Source of the DNA: Runella aurantiaca
GTDB taxonomy: Bacteria > Bacteroidota > Bacteroidia > Cytophagales > Spirosomataceae
Assembly (NCBI RefSeq): GCF_003339505.1
Contig: NZ_QPIW01000011.1
Coordinates: 124,001-188,000 of the forward strand
DNA length: 64,000 bases
Reading direction: 5' to 3'
Shown: positions 1 to 7,704 of the stretch, piece after piece
Position numbering within the stretch: position 1 is the first letter of the stretch
Layout: every line of letters starts with the position of its first letter
The notes under the pieces: model-generated
What the model was told of the DNA's origin: nothing
The model's database searches: none
What the model saw: only the letters and a program-made list of their open reading frames with translations
Translations under genes and position numbers: made by a program

Positions 1-60
1 TTCCAAATGTTTCAGAATCGGCAAATCAGAGAGTTTGGTTAGAGCTTGGTTATTTTCCAT
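1..60 (-). CDS. 5' end of an unidentified protein, cut by the window edge
   Basis: An ATG at 60 on the reverse strand opens a frame (MENNQALTKLSDLPILKHLE) that continues without a stop past the left edge. Only 20 residues are visible and I do not recognise them. A CAAAAATA at 87-94 reads as a TAnnTTTG-type -7 box on the reverse strand about 30 bp upstream, which supports a real start, but I see no matching -33 element. Confidence 0.5.
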   Translation of the reverse strand, partial: MENNQALTKLSDLPILKHLE

Positions 61-535
61 GAGCGAAAAAGTGGTTTTGATGCGTTCAAAAATAGTTATT
101 TAAGTTTGAAATCTCCGTCGTCGGTATCCTAAACTTACTCAAATTGAGAAAGTGATGTATGGTTAATGATTGTTAACAATGATTTATTGATTACAAAGAT
201 GAAAACGGTAACTTAGGTGCAAGTTAAAGAAATCCTTTCAGTCAAAAGCGAAGCAGTTAGTTAACGGCCTTTAACGCGACAGTAGGTTGAAAATCAAGTT
301 TCTACATGGGTAGGATTGCTTTCGGAGATTTATAATACACCAAAGGTATAGCGTTCTCTGAAATCGTTTTAGGGTATTGGTATGAATGGTTGCGTAGCTT
401 TAAGAAGTGTAAATTTTAGTTAAGATTGGCGGGATTTCCCAAATTAAAAAAAAACTCAAACAATCTCCCACCCACCACAGGCGTTTATCCGTCATTACTA
501 TGTTTTTATTTCATAATTAACTCTCTTTTACAACC
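61..535. other. 475-bp intergenic region with little recognisable content
   Basis: This gap lies between a reverse-strand gene start at 60 and a forward gene at 536, so it should hold two divergent promoters. Only the weak -7-like box at 87-94 is visible. I see no RNA gene, long repeat or terminator. TATGTTTT near 499 may be a degraded -7 box for the gene at 536. Confidence 0.4.
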
Positions 536-1192
536 ATGAAAAAAATATTTTTTGCGCTGGCTTTTTTGGTGGCATTTCAGGCAACGGCTCAGTTTAATCG
601 CAAATTGGTTTTTATCGGTGTCAGAGGTGGTGCAAATTTTTCTCGGCTAGAGACCCAAGACCTTAGCATAAAACGTCCAGGCGCATCAACCCTTGATTTT
701 TTCAAAACCAATTCTACCAACAAAACAGGCTACGTAGTGGGGGCTTATGCGCGCATCGGGCGGAAATTATTTATTCAGCCAGAGGTTCTTTTATCCTCTA
801 AAGGGGGTACATTCGAAATATTCAAGGACGGCAGCACTACGCCTGTAAATGTAGATGTCAAGTTCAGTCAGATTGATATTCCAGTTTTAATCGGGCTTAA
901 ACTCGGCCCTCTGCGGTTTAACGCTGGCCCGATGGCATCACTTAACATCGCACAGGGAAGTCAGCTTGGCGATGCCCTCAAAGTGTATACAAGTCAAAAT
1001 GTTAACAAGACCATTGAGCAGGCTACCTTCGGCTTTCAGGCAGGTGTGGGATTGGACATTCGCTCTTTCAACATTGACCTTCGCTACGAAAGCGGCTTAT
1101 CTAATATTTCGCAACTGAACCTGCAAAACAACGCACAGTTTAACAGTAAAGTCTCTCTTTGGCAGTTAACAGCCGGTTTTGTATTGTTTTGA
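536..1192 (+). CDS. outer-membrane beta-barrel protein (PorT/OmpW-like small barrel)
   Basis: The 218-residue product begins with a short signal peptide ending in ATAQ (about residues 1-18). Alternating hydrophobic/polar strands follow, with phrases such as GVRGGANFS, GYVVGAYARIG and FGFQAGVGLDI that are typical of the Bacteroidota outer-membrane beta-barrel domain (PorT-like). The protein ends in a hydrophobic, aromatic final strand (LTAGFVLF), as barrel proteins do. Ligand and role cannot be inferred. It stands alone, followed by a hairpin at 1208-1231 and a convergent regulator gene. Confidence 0.75.
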   Translation: MKKIFFALAFLVAFQATAQFNRKLVFIGVRGGANFSRLETQDLSIKRPGASTLDFFKTNSTNKTGYVVGAYARIGRKLFIQPEVLLSSKGGTFEIFKDGSTTPVNVDVKFSQIDIPVLIGLKLGPLRFNAGPMASLNIAQGSQLGDALKVYTSQNVNKTIEQATFGFQAGVGLDIRSFNIDLRYESGLSNISQLNLQNNAQFNSKVSLWQLTAGFVLF

Positions 1193-1207
1193 AAGCTAAA
1201 ATAAACA

Positions 1208-1231
1208 AGCCGCTCCGATGTCGGAGCGGCT
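1208..1231. terminator. perfect 11-bp hairpin between convergent genes
   Basis: AGCCGCTCCGA at 1208-1218 pairs perfectly with TCGGAGCGGCT at 1221-1231 across a 2-nt spacer. It sits 16 bp after the stop of the barrel gene and before the end of the convergent LytTR gene. There is no clear T-run, so termination is inferred from position. Each arm contains the octamer CGCTCCGA, also found in the 16-mer inside the ISAon1-type element. Confidence 0.5.
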
Positions 1232-1269
1232 GTATGACCAATTAACCCACTAAAATATAATATTTTTGA

Positions 1270-1665
1270 CTAAGCGCACTTTACAATTGGCGTAAGCACT
1301 TCACAAACCTCACGGATACGACGACGTGAGATGGCTATTTCTCTTCCTCCACGTAATTTTAATGAACGCTCATACTCACAAAATTCCTGCAAATACTTCA
1401 GATTGATTATCCACGATTTGTGTACCCGCAAAAACACCTGATCATCCAAAATCGCCGCGTAGCTTTTTAATGTTTTCGAAACTAAGTATCTTTTACCATC
1501 ATTGGTGTATAAAAATGTATAGTTACCGCATCCTTCCATGCACATCAATTGATCTGTTTGAATCACTACCTGATGGTTCCCGTTTGGAATAATAATACTA
1601 TGTATCGCCGGAGAGCTAACCGTCTTAGTAGAAAGATAACTGTTGAATAAAGGTTGAGTATTCAT
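1270..1665 (-). CDS. LytTR-domain DNA-binding protein
   Basis: From the ATG at 1665 this is a 131-residue protein. Residues from about 30 to the end form a LytTR DNA-binding domain: a short strand-rich start, YLVSKTLKSYAAIL, then FLRVHKSWIINLKYLQEF, which is the RxHkSyiVN signature of LytTR domains. There is no receiver or membrane domain, so this is a stand-alone regulator. The open frame extends 34 codons further upstream, but that stretch overlaps a well-formed promoter (1717-1746), so I prefer the internal ATG. Two copies of a dyad lie upstream and may be its own operators. The target genes are unknown. Confidence 0.75.
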   Translation of the reverse strand: MNTQPLFNSYLSTKTVSSPAIHSIIIPNGNHQVVIQTDQLMCMEGCGNYTFLYTNDGKRYLVSKTLKSYAAILDDQVFLRVHKSWIINLKYLQEFCEYERSLKLRGGREIAISRRRIREVCEVLTPIVKCA

Positions 1666-1716
1666 GATCGTGTTGATTTTATGATTAAGGAGTGTAGGGA
1701 CGTCGAATTGACAAAA

Positions 1717-1746
1717 CAAACTTACTACAAAAAAAACCATCACAAA
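1717..1746 (-). promoter_or_regulatory. Bacteroidota-type promoter of the LytTR gene
   Basis: On the reverse strand, TTTG (1746-1743), an 18-nt spacer and TAAGTTTG (1724-1717) match the -33/-7 consensus TTTG-N17-20-TAnnTTTG of Bacteroidota. It lies about 50 bp before the ATG at 1665. A dyad (1750-1763) sits immediately upstream of the -33 element, in an activator-like position. Confidence 0.65.
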
Positions 1747-1749
1747 AAC

Positions 1750-1763
1750 ACGTAGAAATACGC
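1750..1763. promoter_or_regulatory. dyad operator candidate, proximal copy
   Basis: ACGTA-GAAA-TACGc is a near-perfect inverted repeat (one mismatch in the last base) just upstream of the -33 box of the LytTR gene. It is a near-copy of the dyad at 1843-1856; both are preceded by AAAAC. The binding protein is inferred to be the adjacent LytTR regulator. Confidence 0.5.
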
Positions 1764-1842
1764 ACAAACATTCAATTATTTAATAATCAATAACTTACAA
1801 ATAGACTTGGTGAACTAAATCAGTACTACCACTTGATAAAAC

Positions 1843-1856
1843 ACGTAGAAATACGT
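1843..1856. promoter_or_regulatory. dyad operator candidate, distal copy
   Basis: ACGTA-GAAA-TACGT is a perfect inverted repeat with 5-bp arms, starting 93 bp from the proximal copy (close to nine helical turns). It lies between the LytTR promoter and the mscL terminator. Confidence 0.45.
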
Positions 1857-1861
1857 ATATC

Positions 1862-1899
1862 AAAAAGCCCCTTACACGATGGTGTGTAAGGGGCTTTTT
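1862..1899. terminator. strong bidirectional terminator after mscL
   Basis: A perfect 16-bp stem (1862-1877 with 1884-1899) has a GC-rich core (GCCCCTTACAC) and A/T tracts on both sides. It sits 22 bp after the mscL stop and can end transcription in both directions. Confidence 0.85.
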
Positions 1900-1921
1900 G
1901 TAAATATAAATAATTTTAAAA

Positions 1922-2260
1922 CTATTCTTTGGGTGCTTGCGAATTCGACAATTTAACTTTATTAGCCGCTTTGACAATCAGAAAAATCACCCACATCGTT
2001 ATTAAGAACTGAATGACTACGTTTAAGAACCCTCCGTAGCGAATCGCTACTTCAGCGGCTTCTGTGGCAGGATCAGCTGCTTTGAGAACTATTTTAAGTG
2101 CCGAAAAGTCAACCCCACCAATCGCAACACCCAACACTGGATTAATAATATCATCCATAAAGGCTGTAACTACTTTTCCAAAAGCAGCACCAACAAGGAC
2201 TCCAACCGCTAGGTCAAGAACATTGCCTTGAGCAATAAATGTTTTAAATTCTTTAAGCAT
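1922..2260 (-). CDS. mscL: large-conductance mechanosensitive channel MscL
   Basis: MscL is an inner-membrane pentameric channel that opens under high membrane tension and releases solutes during hypo-osmotic shock. The 112-residue sequence has the conserved N-terminal helix (MLKEFKTFIAQGNVLDLAVGVLVGAAFGKVV, first membrane segment about residues 15-40), the periplasmic loop, and the second membrane segment (VIQFLITMWVIFLIVKAANK, about 80-102). The C-terminal cytoplasmic helix is short compared with the usual length of about 130-140 residues. It lies 60 bp downstream of a DUF3078 gene and close to an MscS-like channel, so two mechanosensitive channels share this strand and neighbourhood. Confidence 0.95.
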   Translation of the reverse strand: MLKEFKTFIAQGNVLDLAVGVLVGAAFGKVVTAFMDDIINPVLGVAIGGVDFSALKIVLKAADPATEAAEVAIRYGGFLNVVIQFLITMWVIFLIVKAANKVKLSNSQAPKE

Positions 2261-2320
2261 AACAATACAGTTTTGAGGTTTAAGAAAGACCTAAAATAGG
2301 TATAATACAACTAAATATAA

Positions 2321-3223
2321 CTACCAACTGTATAAAAACCCAAAATTGATTGATTGTGCCAATTGCATTTTTGCTACTTGGTCTTGGTCATAAATTGCGA
2401 TTAAGCCCAAGTTTACATTGAAATATTTGGCAAATTTTGCAGTCAACTGTGCATCCAAACGGTTATCAATTGCTCTTAAATCCTTTGCCCCCGCAAACGC
2501 CTGATATCTCCATTTAAAATTGACATCTTTGGCAATATCCTTATCAAAATTCATTACTAGCTGCATGATTGCCACTTCATTACGAACTGATTTTCCCCGC
2601 TCAACGCCGTAATTTGAAAACTTATATTCAGGAGCCAAAAGGTCAATAGCTTTATACAAATTTTTATTCCCTAAGATGGTCTGCCGTACTGCTCCAGGAG
2701 AAAATTGCATACTGAAAAACTTAGTAGGTTTCCATTCAATACCAATGGCTTCCGTTAAATATGCAGGGGTAAAAAAAGCAGAAATAAACGGCATGCGCTC
2801 ATTCCCAAAGTCACGTCCGTTGGCAATTTGGGTAAGGAAGTTAAGATTTGTAAAGAAATACCACTTCGAAACTTCACCTAGTTTACGTCCGTATTTGGAA
2901 TCAAAAAACAGCCGGTCTACGCTTTTACGAAAAGCATCACCTTTATTTTTGATTGCTCCCAATTGAAATTGAAAGTCATTGACCCAATTATCGCGGTCGC
3001 GGGTATATTCTCCTTTTGAGTTAAGGTATACCCCAAGCGCGATATTATTAAGCCCTCCTCCCTGCCAACCTTCATTAAATGTCCCTTGGCTAAGATTGAG
3101 GCCAAACTTCGACGCTTTTTTCCAATAGCTAGTATCTTTGGGGGTTTCCTGCGCCAATGAGATTAAAGAAAAAAAACACAAAGTACAAGAAGTAAGAATG
3201 CAATAGTAATATTTATTCATCAT
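2321..3223 (-). CDS. DUF3078 family protein, probably outer-membrane
   Basis: The 300-residue product has a signal peptide (about residues 1-24, ending SLAQ) and then the DUF3078 signature: WKKASKFGLNLSQGTFNEGWQGGG followed by long alternating beta-strand segments. DUF3078 proteins are common in Bacteroidota and are predicted to be beta-rich and outer-membrane associated; their function is not established. Two adjacent Met codons (3223 and 3220) could start it. The 26-bp gap to the MscS-like gene upstream suggests co-transcription. Confidence 0.85.
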   Translation of the reverse strand: MMNKYYYCILTSCTLCFFSLISLAQETPKDTSYWKKASKFGLNLSQGTFNEGWQGGGLNNIALGVYLNSKGEYTRDRDNWVNDFQFQLGAIKNKGDAFRKSVDRLFFDSKYGRKLGEVSKWYFFTNLNFLTQIANGRDFGNERMPFISAFFTPAYLTEAIGIEWKPTKFFSMQFSPGAVRQTILGNKNLYKAIDLLAPEYKFSNYGVERGKSVRNEVAIMQLVMNFDKDIAKDVNFKWRYQAFAGAKDLRAIDNRLDAQLTAKFAKYFNVNLGLIAIYDQDQVAKMQLAQSINFGFLYSW

Positions 3224-3249
3224 CAGAATAATTAGGGTAGATAAAATAA

Positions 3250-4083
3250 TTATTCGTTTTCAAATATTTCAACTTTTTTAGATTGCAATGTTTGAAGGGG
3301 AAATACTGTTTTTGTTTCGCCCGTTTGAAGCGTTAGAGTTGTATTATCTAGGCTCGTAATAATTCCTTTTGTTTCATCTACCTTGATAACTTGACCTTCT
3401 TTATAACGATTTTTGGTATAGAACGAAGATAGAATATTTGCCAAAACATCGCGGGAAGCAAATCCATACCCTACAGCAAAAGCTAAAATAATTCCGCCAA
3501 TCATTAAATTAAAACTGGATTCGAGCAACTCCGTATTGATGCCTGCCTGTCCCAAGGCACTGATAAGGGTAATCACTAAAAAGAAGGCGAAAATGACATT
3601 TCCAATTAATTTAGCCGAAGGCACATTAAAGGACTTACAGATAGAAACTACTGCATTTTTTATAGCTTCAGCTACCAGTACTCCTATTTGGAGCATGATG
3701 GCTGCTACAATCAGTTGGGGGACAAAGTTGACTAATTTTTCTACCAAACTTGTGATAGCCCCGATGCCCAACGTTTTGGTAGCATCGGTCACAAAACCCA
3801 ACATAATAAAGTAATAAAGCACTTTAGAAACGATTTGGCTCAGTTTGATTTCTGTCTGCAACTGTTTTACAATACTGATTTCATTGAGCCGGTCTCCAAT
3901 CTTATCGAACCCTACCTTTTCTAGTACTTTTTTGGTAACAATGGCCAATATTTTAGCCACTACATATCCAATAAATAGAATAAAGAAAGCAAAAATAAAT
4001 CGCGGTACAAATTCAACAAATTGATTAATCAATTTTGTTAATGTACTGATTAGCACTTCTTTTAAATTAGGCAGCTCTTTCAT
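3250..4083 (-). CDS. MscS-like small-conductance mechanosensitive channel, short form
   Basis: The 277-residue protein has four or five hydrophobic helices (about residues 25-50, 85-105, 120-145, 160-185 and 195-215). The pore-lining helix passes into GYGFASRDVLANILSSFY, which matches the MscS-family pore/beta-domain junction, and a small beta domain follows (VIKVDETKGIITSLDNTTLTL). The large C-terminal vestibule domain of classical MscS is missing and the sequence ends at about residue 277. The family senses membrane tension; the exact conductance is unknown. It is 11 bp downstream of a small ORF and 26 bp upstream of the DUF3078 gene. Confidence 0.85.
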   Translation of the reverse strand: MKELPNLKEVLISTLTKLINQFVEFVPRFIFAFFILFIGYVVAKILAIVTKKVLEKVGFDKIGDRLNEISIVKQLQTEIKLSQIVSKVLYYFIMLGFVTDATKTLGIGAITSLVEKLVNFVPQLIVAAIMLQIGVLVAEAIKNAVVSICKSFNVPSAKLIGNVIFAFFLVITLISALGQAGINTELLESSFNLMIGGIILAFAVGYGFASRDVLANILSSFYTKNRYKEGQVIKVDETKGIITSLDNTTLTLQTGETKTVFPLQTLQSKKVEIFENE

Positions 4084-4094
4084 CGGTAATAGTT

Positions 4095-4280
4095 TTATTT
4101 TGAGTTTTCATCTGGCTTACCAGGGTTAATCATTACCTCAGCTGCACTGAAGAAATAGCTAACAAACAACGTAACAATCTCAAAGGTATTCCGAACTGTA
4201 TCAATTTCGGAAACCAACGCTTTTTTCAGTGATTCAGGTACTTTATCGTCTGGATCAATATCAAAAAAAGGATTATTCAT
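4095..4280 (-). CDS. small acidic hypothetical protein
   Basis: From the ATG at 4280 it encodes 61 residues: an acidic, proline-containing start (MNNPFFDIDPDDKVPES), an amphipathic helical middle, and a hydrophobic stretch (IVTLFVSYFFSAAEVMI) that may be a membrane helix. An in-frame TTG at 4292 would add four residues. It begins 23 bp after the sigma-factor stop and ends 11 bp before the MscS-like gene, so it is probably in the same transcript. I do not recognise the family, and it does not resemble an anti-sigma factor. Confidence 0.6.
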   Translation of the reverse strand: MNNPFFDIDPDDKVPESLKKALVSEIDTVRNTFEIVTLFVSYFFSAAEVMINPGKPDENSK

Positions 4281-4303
4281 ATTTTTATGCAAACCTCAAA
4301 GGT

Positions 4304-4924
4304 TTATTGTTTTGCCCACCATTTAAGTAAAATAAGCATTTTACTTATCAACAGTATAGTGAAGAGCAAACTTTCTGCATATTTCTTACGTAATTTCTCA
4401 CGTGTTCGCTTAAGCCTCATTTTAACTGCGCTTTCAGTGAGGCCAAAAGTATCTGCTATATCTTTAATACTGAAGTCATCTTGGTATTTCATGAGCAGAA
4501 TCGTGCGTTCTTCGGGAGAGATTCCATCAAGTACTTCGCGAAGACGTTTCGCATCCATTTCCATTTCCTGGATATCGTCCGAATCATCAATTACGTCAAT
4601 ATTTTCTGTCAGCTCATCTTCAGCCATTTTCTTGGCTGTTCTCAATTGATCCATACAATAATTGTAAGTGATTGAGAATAACCACGTTGAAAATTTCGAG
4701 TTTTCTTTAAATGAACCTACTCGAACAATAAGCTTCAAGAAAATATCGTGCGTAAAGTCTTCTGCTTTTGCTTGGTCTTTTACAAATGAAAGACATTTTC
4801 GATACACCTTATCGGCATAACGATCATATATTTCTTCGAAAAAAGGGTTACGCTGGGTATCAACGTATAAACGCACTAACTGCTCGTCAGTATAGTTCTT
4901 CATTCCTATCGAGTGTACGTTCAT
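4304..4924 (-). CDS. RNA polymerase ECF-type sigma-70 factor
   Basis: Region 2 (DRYADKVYRKCLSFVKDQAKAEDFTHDIFLKLI, STWLFSITYNYCMDQLR) is followed by an acidic linker and region 4 (GISPEERTILLMKYQDDFSIKDIADTFGLTESAVKMRLKRTREKLRKKY), the two-domain layout of an ECF sigma factor. No anti-sigma gene is adjacent. The genes downstream on the strand are a small protein, an MscS-like channel, a DUF3078 protein and mscL, so it may serve an envelope or osmotic stress response (inference). Starts at 4924 and 4903 are both possible. A short hydrophobic C-terminal tail (SLLFTILLISKMLILLKWW) is unusual and could tether it to the membrane. Confidence 0.9.
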   Translation of the reverse strand: MNVHSIGMKNYTDEQLVRLYVDTQRNPFFEEIYDRYADKVYRKCLSFVKDQAKAEDFTHDIFLKLIVRVGSFKENSKFSTWLFSITYNYCMDQLRTAKKMAEDELTENIDVIDDSDDIQEMEMDAKRLREVLDGISPEERTILLMKYQDDFSIKDIADTFGLTESAVKMRLKRTREKLRKKYAESLLFTILLISKMLILLKWWAKQ

Positions 4925-5086
4925 TATGACGAAAAAAAGAGGTTTTAGTAACAAAAAATTGAAGTAATACAGCTAAAATATTTTACAATTTATCTAATCG
5001 TAAAAAAGTTCACCCTATTTATCGGATAAAAATAGAGCTTTTATGTTAATTTATTCAGAAAACAAATACTATATGAATAATGTGCA

Positions 5087-5121
5087 AAAAAAAACCCGAA
5101 AACAATTTTCGGGTTTTTTTT
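5087..5121 (-). terminator. rho-independent terminator after tsf
   Basis: CCCGAAAA (5095-5102) pairs with TTTTCGGG (5106-5113) across a CAA loop, extended by an A-run and a T-run on either side. It begins about 20 bp after the tsf stop on the reverse strand. Confidence 0.85.
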
Positions 5122-5140
5122 ACTAAACATGCCTTTTTGA

Positions 5141-5977
5141 TTACGCGCCGATTGCTACGTGCTTAAAGGTCTTAACAGTTAATCCTTTTTGCGTTTTTTC
5201 AAGTAATTGAGAAATGGTTAAAGAACCATCTTTAATAAATTCTTGATTCAACAATGTGCTCTCTTTGTAAAATTTATTCAAGCGACCCAAAGCAATTTTT
5301 TCAAGCATTGCTTCTGCTTTCCCTTCATTACGGGCAAGCTCTTTACCAACTTCAATTTCGCGCTCAATCGTAGCAGCATCTACGTCACCTTTGTCAACTG
5401 CAATTGGCTTCATTGCGGCAACTTGCATTGCAATATCACGACCAACTTCTGACAAATCAGCACCATTTACACCAGTGAAAGCAACCAGTACACCACGCTT
5501 ATTGTTTGAGTGTACGTATGAACTAACAACGTCTGCCGTTACGTTTTCGTAAGCGATAAGCTCTAATTTCTCACCGATTTTACCGATAAGTTCAGTAATG
5601 TGCTCAGCGAGCGTACGGCCGTCAGCCTGAGGAGTGGCAAGCAATGCTTTTTTATCGGGAGCGTTGCCGGCTACTGCTTGGCTCATAATGTTAGTAGCCA
5701 AATTTTGGAAACTTTCCACTTTCGAAACTGGCTCAGTTTCACACGCCAAACCTACGATTTTACCATTAGTGCCATCTGGACTAACGTGTACAAGAACAAG
5801 ACCTTCTGAAACTACGTTGTCGGCTCGTTTAGCGGCGACTTTCTGACCTTGTTTACGAAGAATATCAACTGCTTGTTCAAAATCACCGTCTGCTTCGGTA
5901 AGGGCTTTTTTACAATCCATCATACCTGCACCAGTCATTTGGCGAAGCTTATTAACATCTGCTGCTGTGATAGCCAT
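5141..5977 (-). CDS. tsf: translation elongation factor Ts
   Basis: EF-Ts is the nucleotide exchange factor that regenerates EF-Tu-GTP. The 278-residue protein has the N-terminal UBA-like domain (MAITAADVNKLRQMTGAGMMDCKKALTEADGDFEQAVDILRKQG), then two core subdomains with VGLACETEPVSK, YVHSNNKRGVLVAF and DIAMQVAAMKPIAVDKGDVD, all standard EF-Ts sequences. It follows rpsB on the same strand, as in most bacteria, but the gap here is 262 bp and holds a hairpin and a GC-rich island. It therefore may be transcribed or attenuated separately. Confidence 0.97.
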   Translation of the reverse strand: MAITAADVNKLRQMTGAGMMDCKKALTEADGDFEQAVDILRKQGQKVAAKRADNVVSEGLVLVHVSPDGTNGKIVGLACETEPVSKVESFQNLATNIMSQAVAGNAPDKKALLATPQADGRTLAEHITELIGKIGEKLELIAYENVTADVVSSYVHSNNKRGVLVAFTGVNGADLSEVGRDIAMQVAAMKPIAVDKGDVDAATIEREIEVGKELARNEGKAEAMLEKIALGRLNKFYKESTLLNQEFIKDGSLTISQLLEKTQKGLTVKTFKHVAIGA

Positions 5978-6127
5978 TTTATGAATTAAGTTTTGAGATT
6001 TAATTAGTTTTAGTTTCCGAATTTTAATTGTTTCTACGATTTTGAAAAGGGATTTTTCTAAGTAGACGAATTTCTGAAGACAAAAATCGTTAAAATCAAT
6101 TAAGTTCTACTTTATGAAATCGTTAAA

Positions 6128-6166
6128 CGGAATAGCCCATAGCTTATAGAAGGCTACGGGCTATCC
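6128..6166. other. imperfect hairpin between rpsB and tsf
   Basis: CGGAATAGCCCATAGC (6128-6143) pairs with GGCTACGGGCTATCCG (6151-6166), with one bulged base and a G/A mismatch. It lies downstream of rpsB and upstream of tsf on the reverse strand and has no T-run, so it may be an attenuator or processing structure. Confidence 0.4.
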
Positions 6167-6173
6167 GATTAGA

Positions 6174-6220
6174 CGGCTGGGGCACGGGCCGCCGTCGCGG
6201 GACCGCCGCCGAAGCGGGTC
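6174..6220. repeat. GC-rich short island downstream of rpsB
   Basis: This stretch of almost only G and C lies in an otherwise A/T-rich spacer. It contains ACGGGCCGCCGTCGCG (6184-6199) and then a related block ending CCGAAGCG (6209-6216). The first fits the pattern NNGGNNCGCCNNNGCG seen in the 16-mers inside the two insertion sequences. The island is bounded by TAGAC (6169-6173) and GTCTA (6218-6222). Confidence 0.5.
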
Positions 6221-6239
6221 TATATTATATCGAAGTTGT

Positions 6240-7049
6240 TTATTCTTCGGTGTCTGCCTCAATAGCGGCTTTTGGCGCTTCTACAACATCTGCTACAGTT
6301 TCATCTACTGCACGTTTTGCATCTTCTTCCTCTGCCAAGCGAGCATCATCACGCTCTTGCTTGCGCTCAAGTAAGCCTTCCTCAATTGCTTTTCCGATCG
6401 CTAGTGTAATCAACGAAATTGATTTGTATGCATCATCATTGGCGGGGATTACGAAGTCTACCTCGTTAGGGTTAGAGTTGGTATCACACATCGCAATGAC
6501 AGGGATGTTCAAACGTTTTGCTTCGGCAACGGCGATGTGTTCGCGCTTTACATCCACAACAAACAAAGCAGCAGGCAAACGGGTCAAATCAGCTACACCA
6601 CCCAACAAACGCTCCAATTTATCTTTTTCACGACCTTTGATAAGGCGCTCACGTTTTGCGATGTTGCTGGCAGTAGACTCGTCGCTAAGCATTTTGTCCA
6701 ACGTCTGCATTTTTTTCAATGACTTACGAATAGTGGCGAAGTTGGTCAACATACCACCCAACCAACGCTCAGTTACAAACGGCATCTTCAAACGACGCGC
6801 TTCTTCTGATACGATTTCCTGGGCTTGCTTTTTGGTAGCAACAAACATCACTTTACGACCTGAACGTACTACGCTTTTGACATAGTGACAAGCTTCATCC
6901 AATGAAGCAATCGTTTTGTTAAGGTCGATGATGTGAATCCCGTTTTTCTCCATGAAAATATACGGAGACATACGTGGATCCCACTTACGGGTCAAGTGAC
7001 CAAAATGTACGCCTGCATCCAACAGGTCTTTGTACTCTAATTGTGCCAT
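6240..7049 (-). CDS. rpsB: 30S ribosomal protein S2
   Basis: From the ATG at 7049 it is 269 residues, starting MAQLEYKDLLDAGVHFGHLTRKWDP, the canonical S2 start. Later signatures include YIFMEKNGIHIIDLNKT, RWLGGMLTNFATI and AALFVVDVKREHIAVAEAKRLNIPVIAMCDTNSNP. The acidic C-terminal extension (about residues 225-269) is typical of Bacteroidota S2. An in-frame non-ATG extension to 7088 is not needed. S2 belongs to the small-subunit body and is one of the last proteins to join. Confidence 0.97.
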   Translation of the reverse strand: MAQLEYKDLLDAGVHFGHLTRKWDPRMSPYIFMEKNGIHIIDLNKTIASLDEACHYVKSVVRSGRKVMFVATKKQAQEIVSEEARRLKMPFVTERWLGGMLTNFATIRKSLKKMQTLDKMLSDESTASNIAKRERLIKGREKDKLERLLGGVADLTRLPAALFVVDVKREHIAVAEAKRLNIPVIAMCDTNSNPNEVDFVIPANDDAYKSISLITLAIGKAIEEGLLERKQERDDARLAEEEDAKRAVDETVADVVEAPKAAIEADTEE

Positions 7050-7146
7050 TTTTTTGATTTGATAAATGTTAGAAATAATCCTTACCAACGAAGGATTTTA
7101 AAAGTGTGCAGCACCACACATCGGACACGATAAGCGCGGCCTGGAC

Positions 7147-7260
7147 TTTTCATTGAACAATTAACATTTATCATTAAATAACCTTGGATTGAGCTTTGGA
7201 GCACTTTCCTTGACTTACTGTTCAAATGGTTAGTACTTAATGGTAACTGTTCAATGAAAA
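7147..7260. repeat. inverted repeat in the rpsI-rpsB spacer
   Basis: Two 19-bp arms at 7147-7165 and 7242-7260 are inverted copies with 17 of 19 matches, sharing the core TTTTCATTGAACA. They enclose 76 bp, and the right arm begins 3 bp after the rpsI stop. In the transcript they could form a large stem. Terminator, attenuator and small mobile-repeat remnant are all possible. Confidence 0.5.
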
Positions 7261-7262
7261 TA

Positions 7263-7649
7263 TTAACGTTTAGAGAACTGGAACCGACGACGAGCTTTGG
7301 CGCGACCGTATTTCTTACGTTCAACCATACGTGCATCACGAGTCAGGAATCCTTCTTTTTTTAATGCTGGACGGAACTCGCCGTTGATTTCGCACAAAGC
7401 ACGAGCAATCGCCATACGAGTGGCTTCTGCTTGTCCTCTGATACCACCTCCACGAACATTTACTTTAATGTCGTAGTTGGTTGCTACGTTAACGGTGGTC
7501 AACGGTTGCTTCAAAATGATTTGAAGCGTCTCAACAGGGAAATACTCAGCAAACTCACGGCCATTGACCTTGATGTTGCCTTGCCCGGCTGATACATAGA
7601 CACGAGCCACTGAAGTTTTTCTTCTACCTACTGTGTTAGTAACTTCCAT
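7263..7649 (-). CDS. rpsI: 30S ribosomal protein S9
   Basis: The 128-residue protein starts [24 protein letters not shown] and ends [24 protein letters not shown]. That is the S9 tail, which reaches the tRNA in the P site. It lies 55 bp downstream of rplM, the near-universal rplM-rpsI pair. Confidence 0.97.
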   Translation of the reverse strand: MEVTNTVGRRKTSVARVYVSAGQGNIKVNGREFAEYFPVETLQIILKQPLTTVNVATNYDIKVNVRGGGIRGQAEATRMAIARALCEINGEFRPALKKEGFLTRDARMVERKKYGRAKARRRFQFSKR

Positions 7650-7704
7650 TTTTTTATTTTTAGTACTTAAAAGTTAATGATTTAACTTTTAATGAACTCG
7701 TTTT

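Noticed and set aside
1795-1977. 60-residue reverse frame between the LytTR gene and mscL
   Set aside because: It runs through the terminator hairpin at 1862-1899, the distal dyad and the end of mscL, and has no recognisable features.
6250-6885. 211-residue open frame antisense to rpsB
   Set aside because: It is the mirror of a highly conserved ribosomal protein gene, is low-complexity (Ser/Ala/Arg-rich), and has no start context.
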